Below are positions 53,196 through 62,375 of a stretch of DNA of 64,000 nt, piece after piece. The notes under the pieces are model-generated. The model had not been told where the DNA came from, ran no database searches, and worked only from the letters and a program-made list of their open reading frames with translations. The translations under genes were made by a program, and so were the position numbers. Source of the DNA: a virus; the IMG/VR virus record IMGVR_UViG_3300022746_000019, positions 1 to 64,000 of that record; one strand, 5' to 3'. The first letter of the stretch is position 1, and each line of letters opens with the position of its first letter.

Positions 53196-53494
53196 TAGTA
53201 AACCTCAATACTTCCGTATTTTCGAATAAATTTGTTCATTTCAGGAACCGAAGAAAGTGCTCGCTCAAGCTCTAAGTCTGTGTAATCGCCGACTAGTTCT
53301 AGTGGGTACGCCCCACCAGAAGTTTCTTTAATCTTCTTCTCTACATAGTCAATGTGTTTGCACATCTTTTTAGCCCAATACCCAGGGCAACTGCACACAA
53401 AATCGTCATCATCATCTACGCATACCTCTGCGTATGATGGAACGGGTGAGCTCTTCCCAGATAGGAAAATCTGAAGCAATTTAAGGTTGCTCAC
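53195..53494 (-). CDS. SWIM-type zinc-finger protein
   Basis: 99 residues. VCSCPGYWAKKMCKHIDYVE gives CxCx(8)CxH, the SWIM zinc motif, preceded by a strand SYAEVCVDDDDDF. SWIM fingers bind DNA or proteins and occur in transposases and recombination-related proteins. 4-bp overlap with the helicase loader. Confidence 0.75.
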   Translation of the reverse strand: MSNLKLLQIFLSGKSSPVPSYAEVCVDDDDDFVCSCPGYWAKKMCKHIDYVEKKIKETSGGAYPLELVGDYTDLELERALSSVPEMNKFIRKYGSIEVY

Positions 53495-54174
53495 TTACGC
53501 AGGTCTCCGCTCGGTGACTGCAGTTCCACAATAACGAACGCTTCGTGCATGAACGAGTCAGTAGCTTCTCCGTAAGTGGTGTTCCACTTTTTAAGGTTAG
53601 TTGTGACAATGGTCGGAAGGCCATTATTGAACCTTGTGCGAAGAATGTGGTGAAGCAGGGAAGACTGCCAGCCAGACCCGGACTGGTGCTCCTTACCGAT
53701 GTCGTCAATAACCAACACTCGGATGTTGTATGTGTCCTCCTTGGACTCCCCCAAAACACCTTCCCAAAGGCGAAGTTTATCTGGGGTGGCGTCGTTCATG
53801 ATTTCCCCGCGAAGTTCGACAAGGCTGGAGTATTGGATGAAATAGCACGGTCGCGCCATGGTGGTCCCGTCGTTGACCGCAAAGTTCTCCATGCTGAAAT
53901 CTCGGATGATGTCCTGCAAAAGTGCGAGGGCCAAAGTAGTCTTGCCGTGACCGGGTGATCCGTACAACATCAAGCCTAGACCGCACGAATTCTTACCTAC
54001 GGCACGGATGATGTTGTTTGACTTTGCTCGGGACAGCCACTTCTTGATAACTTCCATGTCATCCTTAGCAACATCCACGCAGTCTTCCAATTCCCAGCCC
54101 AATCGGCTCTTTGGAATGGCGGCTAATTTCAGCCATGTACGGCGGCGAAGTGGCAGGTCGTCTGCTACAAACAT
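53491..54174 (-). CDS. DnaC/IstB-like helicase loader ATPase
   Basis: 227 residues. LGLMLYGSPGHGKTTLALAL (Walker A), IRVLVIDDIGKEHQ (Walker B), LHHILRTRFNNGLPTIVTTN (sensor I and Arg region). N-terminal helix-rich part (DCVDVAKDDMEVIKKWLSRA). Probably loads the DnaB helicase onto the phage origin; adjacent to dnaB and the initiator-like gene. Confidence 0.85.
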   Translation of the reverse strand: MFVADDLPLRRRTWLKLAAIPKSRLGWELEDCVDVAKDDMEVIKKWLSRAKSNNIIRAVGKNSCGLGLMLYGSPGHGKTTLALALLQDIIRDFSMENFAVNDGTTMARPCYFIQYSSLVELRGEIMNDATPDKLRLWEGVLGESKEDTYNIRVLVIDDIGKEHQSGSGWQSSLLHHILRTRFNNGLPTIVTTNLKKWNTTYGEATDSFMHEAFVIVELQSPSGDLRK

Positions 54175-55016
54175 CAGTCCTCCAATCGTGACGCGCCCTT
54201 GGCGGTCCTGACTTTGGCTTCCTCGGTTACCTCTTCGTTAGCAAGAGCCATGTTGCGCACCTGCGACAGGAAACTGGGAAAGCGCTTGATAAACATCTTC
54301 CACAAAAGTTCTGGGTCATCGTAGGTCTCAAGGCTAATCGAGTCAAAGAACCGGCGCATAACCTCAACCTCTACGTCGCCTGTGGTGGCGTGCTGGCGGC
54401 GAACTGTAGCCAACGCCGGAACAAAACGACTTTGGACAACGGAAAACGGGCGGATGTTCCAATGCTCGGCCAATTTGGCGGAAAATTCGTTGGCAACATC
54501 AGAGACTGTCCAACTCTGGAGCGGAATAGACGCTCGGGACTGGTACTTAGCTGCAGATGTGGCTGCCCGCTTCTCGTCGTAGTCCTTCTGCTTCGCAGTT
54601 TCCCACTTAGCCTTTTCGGCTGCCCGCTCGTCTCGATCTAGTGACGAGGTTTTATCAAAAAAATCGTATCCCATTTCAGGTTCTTTTTCTTCCCCCACCG
54701 GCTCCGCCGGTGGATTTATAATAGTCTTATATGAGTAAGGAATAACTTTGTTATTGCTACTCTGCACATTCCGCTGTATCAGAAGACGGGTTTCCAGCCG
54801 CTGGAAACCCGCGCTGGTAATCCCCGATGCCGTCACCCACTTGCCATCAATTTTCTGGCGAGTTCGGTAGATGTAGCCCGCGTTCTGGAGCTCCTTAAGG
54901 CAGGTCCGAATGGCATCCCGGCCCTCTGAAAAATGGGTCGCAAGAGCCTCAGCAGATACCGCCACATCGGTAGTGGCGATCTCAAATAATACCCCGATGG
55001 ACCTAGCGGAAATCAC
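54174..55016 (-). CDS. Winged-helix replication initiator-like protein
   Basis: 280 residues from GTG 55016. Residues 1-75 form a helix-turn-helix/winged unit (ALATHFSEGRDAIRTCLKEL, then YIYRTRQKIDGKWVTASGIT) as in DnaD-type or replication initiator proteins. A charged linker (DERAAEKAKWETAKQKDYDE) and a helical C-terminal domain follow. Next to the helicase loader, so an origin-binding role is likely; inferred. Confidence 0.65.
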   Translation of the reverse strand: MISARSIGVLFEIATTDVAVSAEALATHFSEGRDAIRTCLKELQNAGYIYRTRQKIDGKWVTASGITSAGFQRLETRLLIQRNVQSSNNKVIPYSYKTIINPPAEPVGEEKEPEMGYDFFDKTSSLDRDERAAEKAKWETAKQKDYDEKRAATSAAKYQSRASIPLQSWTVSDVANEFSAKLAEHWNIRPFSVVQSRFVPALATVRRQHATTGDVEVEVMRRFFDSISLETYDDPELLWKMFIKRFPSFLSQVRNMALANEEVTEEAKVRTAKGASRLED

Positions 55017-55666
55017 TTCTTCAGACGCTCCACGACAATATCCGCAATCATCTCGGCAAATGCGTACATTCCGCTATAAATAGCTTCCGATATGTCCACC
55101 CCAGGGGTGTCCTCGTCATCGATGTAGTCCTCGTCATCTGAGGAGTCGTCCAAAACCTCGTCAGAAGGGGTCTCAGGGGCTATTTCAGGGACGGTCTCCT
55201 CTTCCGGTATAGCAGGCCGCTCCTGGGGCTCCAGAGACGGCGCAGGCTCAATATCTGCCAATCCGTTTCTTAGGTCCATAGCCCGAACACCGTACTTTTT
55301 GCAGTAGGAGAGGCACTCCGCCGATTCTGGGTCATCGTCAGACCAGAGGATAAATGCCCAGCCGTTATCACCGAAGGACTCTGCCATCTGGCAGGCCTCG
55401 TCAAACGGATTATTCGTGGTTACTCGGGTGCCCTGTGGGAGGCCATCGAAAGCCCCATGTTCAGGGCTCATAATCACGATATCAAGGCCTTTTGAGGCGG
55501 CAAGTTGGGCGGCCCAAATCTGACCGGCCGAGGGCCGCATTACAAACGCGATGACCAAAACGCCATCTTTTCCGTTTGCGTAGTACTGGTCTTCAATCAG
55601 GGCGTCAACATTTGCCCTGCTCGTCTCACCACTACCCGCAACCAGCATTACATACTGATATTTCAT
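55013..55666 (-). CDS. Rossmann-like (SLOG-type?) protein with acidic tail
   Basis: 217 residues. VMLVAGSGETSRANVDALIE and VLVIAFVMRPSAGQIWAAQL, DIVIMSPEHGAFDGLPQGTR resemble SLOG/DprA-type nucleotide-binding folds, which sense or process nucleotide derivatives. Residues about 135-190 are very acidic (DSSDDEDYIDDEDT). C-terminal helix FAEMIADIVVERLKK. First of the replication operon. Fold call uncertain. Confidence 0.55.
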   Translation of the reverse strand: MKYQYVMLVAGSGETSRANVDALIEDQYYANGKDGVLVIAFVMRPSAGQIWAAQLAASKGLDIVIMSPEHGAFDGLPQGTRVTTNNPFDEACQMAESFGDNGWAFILWSDDDPESAECLSYCKKYGVRAMDLRNGLADIEPAPSLEPQERPAIPEEETVPEIAPETPSDEVLDDSSDDEDYIDDEDTPGVDISEAIYSGMYAFAEMIADIVVERLKK

Positions 55667-55696
55667 AGTTCTCCTTATGGACGGAGAACCAACCTA

Positions 55697-55963
55697 TCAC
55701 AGGTTCGGACGTTGTCCAACCGGACGCGAAATGGCGAGGGGGATTGCCGTCACTCGAGTGGCTACCGCCACTAGGAGCGGACCCATGAACGCGGATGCAA
55801 CTGCCGTCACCACAGCCGTGTGTGGTTCGGAAATAATTGCTGAAGCGCCGGTAGCGGAAGCAAGCAATGAGATTAAGGCTTTGAACTTTCCGAGGGGCGC
55901 AATTTGTTCCAAAACAGCCAGCAAAAACGCGACAGCACAACTAATTAGAACAAGGTTTTCCAT
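55697..55963 (-). CDS. Membrane protein, two TM helices
   Basis: 88 residues: ENLVLISCAVAFLLAVLEQI and a second hydrophobic segment (VVTAVASAFMGPLLVAVATR), with a basic end. It lies between the tail fibre gene and the replication operon. Could be a holin-like or immunity protein; the main lysis cluster is elsewhere. Confidence 0.6.
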   Translation of the reverse strand: MENLVLISCAVAFLLAVLEQIAPLGKFKALISLLASATGASAIISEPHTAVVTAVASAFMGPLLVAVATRVTAIPLAISRPVGQRPNL

Positions 55964-55972
55964 GCACGAATC

Positions 55973-58225
55973 CTACGGCTGGGCGTAGTAAAGAGCAAAC
56001 GACGATCCAACTGGGACATAGTCAACTATTGTCTTTTGCAAGCGATTGTTCACAGATGTGAAGTTTCGGTAGAAATGGCTTCTGGACGCGTTAGCCGTTC
56101 CTTCCCACATGAGCCAGGACGCGTCTTCCACGCCAGTGCTTCCATCAAAGAACGCCGTGAGACCGGCTACCTTTTCAAACAAAGCCTCGTCCACCAGCAG
56201 GGCGGCACCAGTCGAACTTGGTGTCCAAGTCAAAGTCACTTTTGCTGATGCAGCGTTTTCAGGAGCAACCGCAATAACAAACGGCCGGACCCACACAGGA
56301 AGGCTAGTAGTGTAGGAGAGCGACGACCACGCGGTAGACCCGTTACCAATCTTGAACAAACCGGTATCGGTTTCAAGACCAATCTCACCAAGGGCAAGGA
56401 CAGTGGCACCAGACCAGTCGGCGGCTAGTTTTCGAGTGATTATTACATCTTCACTCGCGTACGGAAGACTGTTCCAGTAAGTTACGCCGTCACCAATTTT
56501 CCACTGTAGTGTGTCGGATTCCACTCCAACGCATCCGTTGTTAAGGAGCGTGTTTTCCTCAGCAAACACCGATGCAGTGTCCCTGCGGTAATTAAGCGCA
56601 GAACTAGTATTGTTTGAAATTAGAGACGCAGAACCGTCGTACCAGTCAATAGTTACAGACACATCATCAGAGGTGCTTGGGTCTACCGCGTACTCCGCAA
56701 CACTTGCGTTAATGCTGAACGTGTAATACTCACTTGGAGTAACGGAAGCTACAGACGCTTTAGCAGTTACATTGGATGCAGATGCTGGGTAAAGCTCCAG
56801 CGCACTTCCAATCATGCCTGCGTGGGCGTTAGTTCCAGAACTGCTTGTGATACCCGTGCTACCGCCGGTATTCGTAAGAGTCCAGCCCGCGTAATCAGTG
56901 GTGAAGTTTGGGTTAGTTAGTTCGTTAATGCGGGTTGCAGTCAACACCACATTAATTCGTCGAGCTTCTTCAAACGCCGTTACAGAAGACGATTCTTCAA
57001 ACTGAGCGGCGTCAAAGTATTGGTCTCCCGTGTACGAGGTTATTACTACTTTAGGCCTTGCAAAAGCCGCGTTAGACGGAGCAGTTCCCGTCACATGAAC
57101 CCGCGTAAACCCAGATGCACCGTAAGTCACTGACGCGGTAGATGTAGAAATTGATACACCAGCACGAGTAAACCATTCAATACCGATAGTAGCGTTCGAT
57201 GTGCCAGAGGAACTTCTTGCGTAAATGCTGAAAGAATAATCAACAGACGCGGTAGGAAGCGGAATCATGTCCTTGATTGATGAGCTTCCGCAAACCATAG
57301 TTATCGAACCAGCACCCGCCGGAGTTACTGTAAGAACTCCGTTCTGGCGGTTAGGGTACCCAGAAGGAGATTCTGGGGAAACCGCAAACGGGGTGACATG
57401 AGTATTTGACTCCCCAGCTGCATTTGTGAAAGCCCAAAGACCGGGGTGACCTGTTACGGGAGTTTTTTCAAAAGATGATGCGTTGTAGTCAAGGAAAAGA
57501 TTTTTTCCAATAGACACCGATGCGTCGTACCCACTGAATGCTTTGAGAAAAAGCAACAAACCTTCAAGTGATCCGCGACTCTGATTTAGCCGAACAGCAT
57601 TTGCAGCCATCACTCGCATACGCTGGTAGCCAAGCGCCGGCTCGTAGGTAAGACCCATCTGGTTAACCAAAGGCTTCAATAGTGCTGCAGGGGCGGTGCT
57701 TGGGTGGATAGCGCCTCTAATGAGGTATGCCTGAGTCTTAATTCGGTCGTACTCAAATGCCACGAGCCGCATAAACGTGTTCAAGTCTTCGTTGCTTCGA
57801 CCAGTGTCTACAACCGTTCGGTTGACCGTCTTAACTGCGGCAGGCAAGTGGTCCATCATGATGTCGTAAGAACCGAAGTCTTTAACAGACAGTCCAATTG
57901 CGCTTGCCAGCTTTACCCAAGTGCCGAGGGATCGAGCAAAGATTGTGTAGTAGACTTCCGAGCCCTGTGCCAAATTGGAATCGGGGCGAGGCATTGGTTC
58001 GGCCAAGGGGCTTTCGTGGATAACTTCACCGTCGTCAGGGTCAACCGGGTATCCGTAAGTATTCCGTACGACAATGAACCTATCAAACGACAGGTTTGGG
58101 TATGACCACGACAGCGTGATTTCTCCGTACCCCGTTGAAGTAGCAGAAAGATAGGTCGCACCACCCGCGGCAGAAGTGTCGCCATAAGTGATTGACCCGT
58201 ATTTTCCTAGACCGTAATAAGTCAT
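55973..58225 (-). CDS. Tail protein: P2-I-like N-terminus with fibre repeats
   Basis: 750 residues. After a beta-sandwich start (residues 1-110, FnIII-like: ATSTGYGEITLSWSYPNLSF), residues about 120-240 match the gpI/baseplate-wedge pattern (LNTFMRLVAFEYDRIKTQAY, NQMGLTYEPALGYQRMRVMA). Then jelly-roll/CBM-like domains (FSIYARSSSGTSNATIGIEW; TNPNFTTDYAGWTLTNTGG), and two repeats VGVESDTLQWKIGDGVTYWN and IGLETDTGLFKIGNGSTAWS, typical of receptor-binding phage fibres. It probably anchors and forms the tail fibre. One large protein fuses baseplate and adhesin parts. Confidence 0.75.
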   Translation of the reverse strand: MTYYGLGKYGSITYGDTSAAGGATYLSATSTGYGEITLSWSYPNLSFDRFIVVRNTYGYPVDPDDGEVIHESPLAEPMPRPDSNLAQGSEVYYTIFARSLGTWVKLASAIGLSVKDFGSYDIMMDHLPAAVKTVNRTVVDTGRSNEDLNTFMRLVAFEYDRIKTQAYLIRGAIHPSTAPAALLKPLVNQMGLTYEPALGYQRMRVMAANAVRLNQSRGSLEGLLLFLKAFSGYDASVSIGKNLFLDYNASSFEKTPVTGHPGLWAFTNAAGESNTHVTPFAVSPESPSGYPNRQNGVLTVTPAGAGSITMVCGSSSIKDMIPLPTASVDYSFSIYARSSSGTSNATIGIEWFTRAGVSISTSTASVTYGASGFTRVHVTGTAPSNAAFARPKVVITSYTGDQYFDAAQFEESSSVTAFEEARRINVVLTATRINELTNPNFTTDYAGWTLTNTGGSTGITSSSGTNAHAGMIGSALELYPASASNVTAKASVASVTPSEYYTFSINASVAEYAVDPSTSDDVSVTIDWYDGSASLISNNTSSALNYRRDTASVFAEENTLLNNGCVGVESDTLQWKIGDGVTYWNSLPYASEDVIITRKLAADWSGATVLALGEIGLETDTGLFKIGNGSTAWSSLSYTTSLPVWVRPFVIAVAPENAASAKVTLTWTPSSTGAALLVDEALFEKVAGLTAFFDGSTGVEDASWLMWEGTANASRSHFYRNFTSVNNRLQKTIVDYVPVGSSFALYYAQP

Positions 58226-58231
58226 TTCAGG

Positions 58232-58615
58232 TTACAGCCCCGCGAACAACATCGCAGTAACTAGAGAAGCCGTAGTTGCCCCAGCAGCGACCGCTGCCGA
58301 AGAATCCACATACGACTTAGTGGCTGCGTCAGAGGAATCAGTTGGAGTTCCTAATCCAGTAACTTTATTACCAGACATAGCGAGATTACCGGTTACGGTT
58401 CCGCCCGCGGCAGGTAGTGCAGCATTAGCAGTTGTTTCAACGGCTTCAATTCGGGATTTAACGGTAGCAGACGCTCCGGCAGGCAATACGCCAAGCACGG
58501 TTTCAATAGCCACAACTTCATTCTGAATGTCGTTTGGGTGCGCCGCTACGACGCTTTCGGTGTAGTCAACGTGGGTAACGAAAGACTTAATACTTCCTGG
58601 GTATGACGCGGCCAT
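58232..58615 (-). CDS. Small tail-fibre-like protein
   Basis: 127 residues: AAHPNDIQNEVVAIETVLGV, then a collagen-like/fibre middle with GGTVTGNLAMSGNKVTGLGT and a helical, Ala-rich end. The segment GGTVTGNLxMxGNKVTGL is widespread in tail fibres. It probably attaches to the baseplate or forms part of the fibre trimer. Confidence 0.8.
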   Translation of the reverse strand: MAASYPGSIKSFVTHVDYTESVVAAHPNDIQNEVVAIETVLGVLPAGASATVKSRIEAVETTANAALPAAGGTVTGNLAMSGNKVTGLGTPTDSSDAATKSYVDSSAAVAAGATTASLVTAMLFAGL

Positions 58616-58624
58616 TTGGACTCC

Positions 58625-60103
58625 TTAGACGATTCCGCCGTTAGCGTGGACAGTAATGGTGTTGAGGTAAGGAATTTCTCCAATAGCGCATTGGATGTCC
58701 CCAATTCCAGCGGGGCTACCGTGAACATATAAATTTTGGATTGACGAGTACAAGACGCCATTGGTCAAACCAATTGCAAGCGCCAAGTCCTGCTGGCTTA
58801 CCATTTGCCCAAAACTAACATTGTCGTAAGCCAACAAATCCTTAATGGAGTTTTCCGTGGCGGTCTTCACAGTAGATTGTGAATAAGTTCCATTTACTTG
58901 GATAGTTACTTCAATGTCGACTGGGACCATCGTTGGAGGAAGCACGGTGACGCTTGCTCCCGGAGCAACCTTGTTAGCCAAGTAATTTTCTACATCAGTC
59001 TGGTAGGTGTCCCAAATGGAAAGCGGAGAACCTGCGCCGTCTAGGCCAGAACTTCCGGCAAGGCTCATGTACAAAATAATGTTTGAGTAGACCGACGCGT
59101 CCGCGCTGGTCTTGCCCACGCCGACCACCTGCGAGGCGAGGCCTGCGTAATCTTCCGCCGTAACGGCGCGATTGATGGCTCGCATACTGCGGGGAGTGTT
59201 GATACGCACAGAGGTAGTCGACTCAGGGTCAGTTCCGCCAGCGGCTGCCGATGCGTTCGTGACAGTAAGACCCGAAGCGTCAGATCCATCAGGCTTGGTG
59301 TAAGTGGAAGTGATGTAGTTAATCGAGTTAGCGGCCACATTTCCAGCTGCGCCGTTGACTACTCGGTAAGTGGTAGAAACAATTGAGCCCTTGGGAGGGA
59401 TACGACCGCCGATGTTGTCGCCAAACGCCACATAGGTGTTTCCGTCGGAGTCAACAAAACTTGTGTAAACAGCGGCGGAGCCGTCTGAGTCAATAAGGTT
59501 TTCTACACGCAGGTACGGCACATCATCGACATACACTCCCATCGTGTACAACTCGATTTTCTTTTCGGCAAGTTTGAACACCTGGTTTGGGAGTCCATTG
59601 AACGAGTAACTCAGTTCCTCATACGAAACCGTACGTCCCTCACGGGCAGAGATAACGGCCGTGCCGCCGGCTGCCACATCTACATATGAGGTGTTCATGG
59701 TTTCAAACTCAAGCTGGGTGGCTGCCGAGTCCGATGCGGTCGAGGTGGACACCGTCAAACCGGGCATAATTCGGATGGTATCCGTGGCGTGGTTATTCTT
59801 AAAGGTCAAGTCAGCGGATGCCGAGATGCCCATGTTCGGCGTGTAGCCAAACATATTTGCCAGTGAAATAATGGAGGAACGCTGGGTAGCGGTGCTCAAG
59901 AAAGATTCGTTAGCAGCACGATCGATGTAGAACGACATGATGTCGCCCATGTAAGCAAACAGCTCCAGCAATACAATGCCAAGGTCGTTGGGGTCCCGGC
60001 TGGTCCACTGCGGGGCAAACCGCTGGATGTTGCTGAGTAGGTCGGCGCGGATAGCGTAATAATCCCTAGATGTGTAGTCAATCTGGGGGGCGTATTCAGC
60101 CAT
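58625..60103 (-). CDS. Baseplate wedge protein J-like
   Basis: 492 residues. IDYTSRDYYAIRADLLSNIQ, DLGIVLLELFAYMGDIMSFY and IDRAANESFLSTATQRSSII are the gpJ/gp6-type start; the middle has RINTPRSMRAINRAVTAEDY, then GKTSADASVYSNIILYMS. Length fits baseplate J. It forms the wedge that links hub and fibres. Contractile-tail phage marker. Confidence 0.9.
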   Translation of the reverse strand: MAEYAPQIDYTSRDYYAIRADLLSNIQRFAPQWTSRDPNDLGIVLLELFAYMGDIMSFYIDRAANESFLSTATQRSSIISLANMFGYTPNMGISASADLTFKNNHATDTIRIMPGLTVSTSTASDSAATQLEFETMNTSYVDVAAGGTAVISAREGRTVSYEELSYSFNGLPNQVFKLAEKKIELYTMGVYVDDVPYLRVENLIDSDGSAAVYTSFVDSDGNTYVAFGDNIGGRIPPKGSIVSTTYRVVNGAAGNVAANSINYITSTYTKPDGSDASGLTVTNASAAAGGTDPESTTSVRINTPRSMRAINRAVTAEDYAGLASQVVGVGKTSADASVYSNIILYMSLAGSSGLDGAGSPLSIWDTYQTDVENYLANKVAPGASVTVLPPTMVPVDIEVTIQVNGTYSQSTVKTATENSIKDLLAYDNVSFGQMVSQQDLALAIGLTNGVLYSSIQNLYVHGSPAGIGDIQCAIGEIPYLNTITVHANGGIV

Positions 60104-60516
60104 TACCTAATCACCTCGATTTTTTCCCCGTAACGGTCAAAGGCAGCGGTCTTGAACGAAAACTCGTCTGGGGTGCCGTCCGGAAGGATATAGTTTATCG
60201 TAATATTGAGAATACCTTCGGTTGTATCGAAGTCTGTATCTACGCTTGACAAAGAGAGTTTCGGAAGCCACCGGTAAAACGCACCAGCAATGGTTTCTCG
60301 GGCCACTTGTGCAGCCGAGTCCCCTGAGTCCAGTACTGACCGTGCCAGAAGCGTTCCGTATTCAGGACGCATAAGCCGTTCGTTTACTCCCGTGAGAACG
60401 GCGATGTATACCCGATCCCTCCAGATGTATCGCGGGTCTGAGGTTGAGTTAAGGCCACCTGGGACACCTGATTCAACGCCAAACCTAAAGGGAAGCGAGA
60501 TGGCTATTTCGCTCAT
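60103..60516 (-). CDS. Baseplate wedge protein gp25-like
   Basis: 137 residues: LTGVNERLMRPEYGTLLARS, ARETIAGAFYRWLPKLSL, INYILPDGTPDEFSFKTA match the gp25/GpW fold. The E-P-R-like Arg-Pro-Glu segment (MRPEYG) is the family's usual core. Sits between gpJ and gpV genes as in P2 and T4-like clusters. Confidence 0.85.
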   Translation of the reverse strand: MSEIAISLPFRFGVESGVPGGLNSTSDPRYIWRDRVYIAVLTGVNERLMRPEYGTLLARSVLDSGDSAAQVARETIAGAFYRWLPKLSLSSVDTDFDTTEGILNITINYILPDGTPDEFSFKTAAFDRYGEKIEVIR

Positions 60517-60854
60517 AGACTAACTCCTATCCATACAGGAAAATTCGGGTCCCCACCAATGAACATAACCCAGACCTGCTGGTTAATGTCGGGGGTCTTT
60601 TTGTGGTCGGTGTGGGAGAAGTCAACCCCCACCGTGTGAGTGTGGCTGGGAGCCCCATTAGCGGAGCTGGTGATTGTTGCGCTGTGGTGAGAGTGCTGAC
60701 CCGTAGCGGTCACAGGCAGGCAAGCATCCGCCCAGTTAGTCATAGCCGCGCCCAGAACTTGCGGGACTCGCAGACGGATGCGGGACCGGCCGTGGGGGTC
60801 AGCGTTATCAACACAAACACCGGCGTAAAGCCCGTAAAACTTATTGTCTGTCAT
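60513..60854 (-). CDS. Baseplate spike protein V-like, OB fold with His-rich loop
   Basis: 113 residues: YAGVCVDNADPHGRSRIRLR, VPQVLGAAMTNWADACLPV form the gp5/gpV OB domain; a His-rich segment follows (HSHHSATI; PSHTHTVGVDFSHTDHKK), then QQVWVMFIGGDPNFPVWIG. The HxH/HTH residues may bind iron as at the tip of P2 gpV. The protein ends early with no long beta-helix, so the spike tip could be formed by this small protein or another one. Confidence 0.75.
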   Translation of the reverse strand: MTDNKFYGLYAGVCVDNADPHGRSRIRLRVPQVLGAAMTNWADACLPVTATGQHSHHSATITSSANGAPSHTHTVGVDFSHTDHKKTPDINQQVWVMFIGGDPNFPVWIGVSL

Positions 60855-62101
60855 CTGCTAATAACCTGACTTGCCTTTGCAGTTGCGAGGTAATCGTTTC
60901 TCAAATCCGCAGCGGAACCCTGCCACATTGCGCTAACAGAAGATGCGGCAGCGTCGGACAGACGGTTCGCAACTTTGGAAAACTTAAGCGTCTTTGCTGG
61001 CAGAACCGGGGCGTGGGAAACTTTCAATGTCGGCGGCGGAACCACAACCTTAGACGCGGGACCGGGCGGGGTCTTCTTCAAGGTTGATCCCAAGGAATCT
61101 AGGCCAATCACAACTTCAGTTGTGTACATCCCGTCTTCCACGATGTGATTCGCCTCAAGGACAATCCAGTACCCGTCCAAATCCGAATTAACCCCAGAAA
61201 TGATGATTGGCATATCAGGCCGCAAAGTCGGGGTGCCAACAAGGACAGCAAACGCTCGGTAGGGGAACCTGTTAAGTTCCTGAGCCGCCTGCACTTCGTA
61301 TTTGGCGGCGGTTACGGTAGTTGCAGAGGTGGTGACATCAAATCTATCGAACAAATCTGGGTTTACGCGAGCTCGGAGGCTATCGGCCTGTGAGTCGTTG
61401 ATAACCGAAAATCGGGTGTTAGATTTAGGGTCGTAGCCCGTAACCGCCACAGCGCCTTTCATGGCGTCGCCGTAATCGACTGACTCACCAACAATTGGCT
61501 TAATAGAGTACAGCGACGGTGGGATGGGGTTACCGGGCTTAACTGCGATGAACGATGGAGCCTCATCAAGCATCTTCAAGTAGTCCTCGGTAAGGGGCTT
61601 GAAGAACAGAGAAGTGCCTTCGGAACGTAGCGTATAGCCGACCTTCTTTGCGAGGTCAGCCATAAGTTGCCACTGCGTGTAGCCAGGGCTAGCAATTTGG
61701 GGGAACATACGGTCGTGTGGAGCGACATCGTATGAGAACCGATTATTGACAGCAATCTGGGACACGACATTGGATGCCGTGGTGTTGGAGTAGACCTTTT
61801 GCACCGGCTGCTTCATTACATACGAAGCGCCAATTACATACACATCAACATAACTCGAGTCTGATGTTCGGGTGTGCACCACATGGTGGATATATCCGTA
61901 GTGGGTCTTAGACACATCACCATATTTTACGATGATGCGAACAGGCGACCCAGACGACAGCACTACAGGGTCTGGGTTCCAGTCAGCAAATCTAATCTTT
62001 CCCATGTCATGCTCATAGCGTCGCTGATCCCAATTAAACTGACTGATCTTGTACGGAGAGTCAGCGGTAAGTGGGAAGTAGACTTCTACAAACTTAAGCA
62101 C
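60851..62101 (-). CDS. Baseplate hub protein D-like
   Basis: 416 residues. VEVYFPLTADSPYKISQFNW, VVLSSGSPVRIIVKYGDVSK and YGYIHHVVHTRTSDSSYVDV match the gpD/gp27 hub: LysM-like start, then QKVYSNTTASNVVSQIAVNN and GYTQWQLMADLAKKVGYTLR (central wedge), later EVVIGLDSLGSTLK. It is the trimeric hub on which the spike sits. The C-terminal extension (VVVPPPTLKVSHAPVL) is Pro-rich. Confidence 0.85.
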   Translation of the reverse strand: MLKFVEVYFPLTADSPYKISQFNWDQRRYEHDMGKIRFADWNPDPVVLSSGSPVRIIVKYGDVSKTHYGYIHHVVHTRTSDSSYVDVYVIGASYVMKQPVQKVYSNTTASNVVSQIAVNNRFSYDVAPHDRMFPQIASPGYTQWQLMADLAKKVGYTLRSEGTSLFFKPLTEDYLKMLDEAPSFIAVKPGNPIPPSLYSIKPIVGESVDYGDAMKGAVAVTGYDPKSNTRFSVINDSQADSLRARVNPDLFDRFDVTTSATTVTAAKYEVQAAQELNRFPYRAFAVLVGTPTLRPDMPIIISGVNSDLDGYWIVLEANHIVEDGMYTTEVVIGLDSLGSTLKKTPPGPASKVVVPPPTLKVSHAPVLPAKTLKFSKVANRLSDAAASSVSAMWQGSAADLRNDYLATAKASQVISR

Positions 62102-62375
62102 GAGGAATCCTCAGCACCTTCCCGTTTGGGATGTTCTGGAAGTCATCAATTTCGGGGTTATGCTCGGCGATAACCCACCACAAGTCTGGTGTGCCGTAGG
62201 TATCCGTAGACAGAAGGTCAAGCCGGTCACCAGTTTTCCATGTGTATTCTGTGTAAGTAACCGTACCCAAGGAGTCCATGTAATAGAACAGGACCGGGTG
62301 CTTGTCGCCTACATAGCCAAGCGGTAGATAATCTACTACCGCGTACTCGTAACGAGAACCTCTTTGAACGCTCAT
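62094..62375 (-). CDS. LysM-like tail protein (gp53/gpX-type)
   Basis: 93 residues: YTEYTWKTGDRLDLLSTDTY, GTPDLWWVIAEHNPEIDDFQ, then IPNGKVLRIPRA, the LysM pattern (W..GD.L..I....Y......W..I...N) used by baseplate gp53 and P2 gpX. Hub-adjacent. Overlaps both neighbours. Confidence 0.85.
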   Translation of the reverse strand: MSVQRGSRYEYAVVDYLPLGYVGDKHPVLFYYMDSLGTVTYTEYTWKTGDRLDLLSTDTYGTPDLWWVIAEHNPEIDDFQNIPNGKVLRIPRA

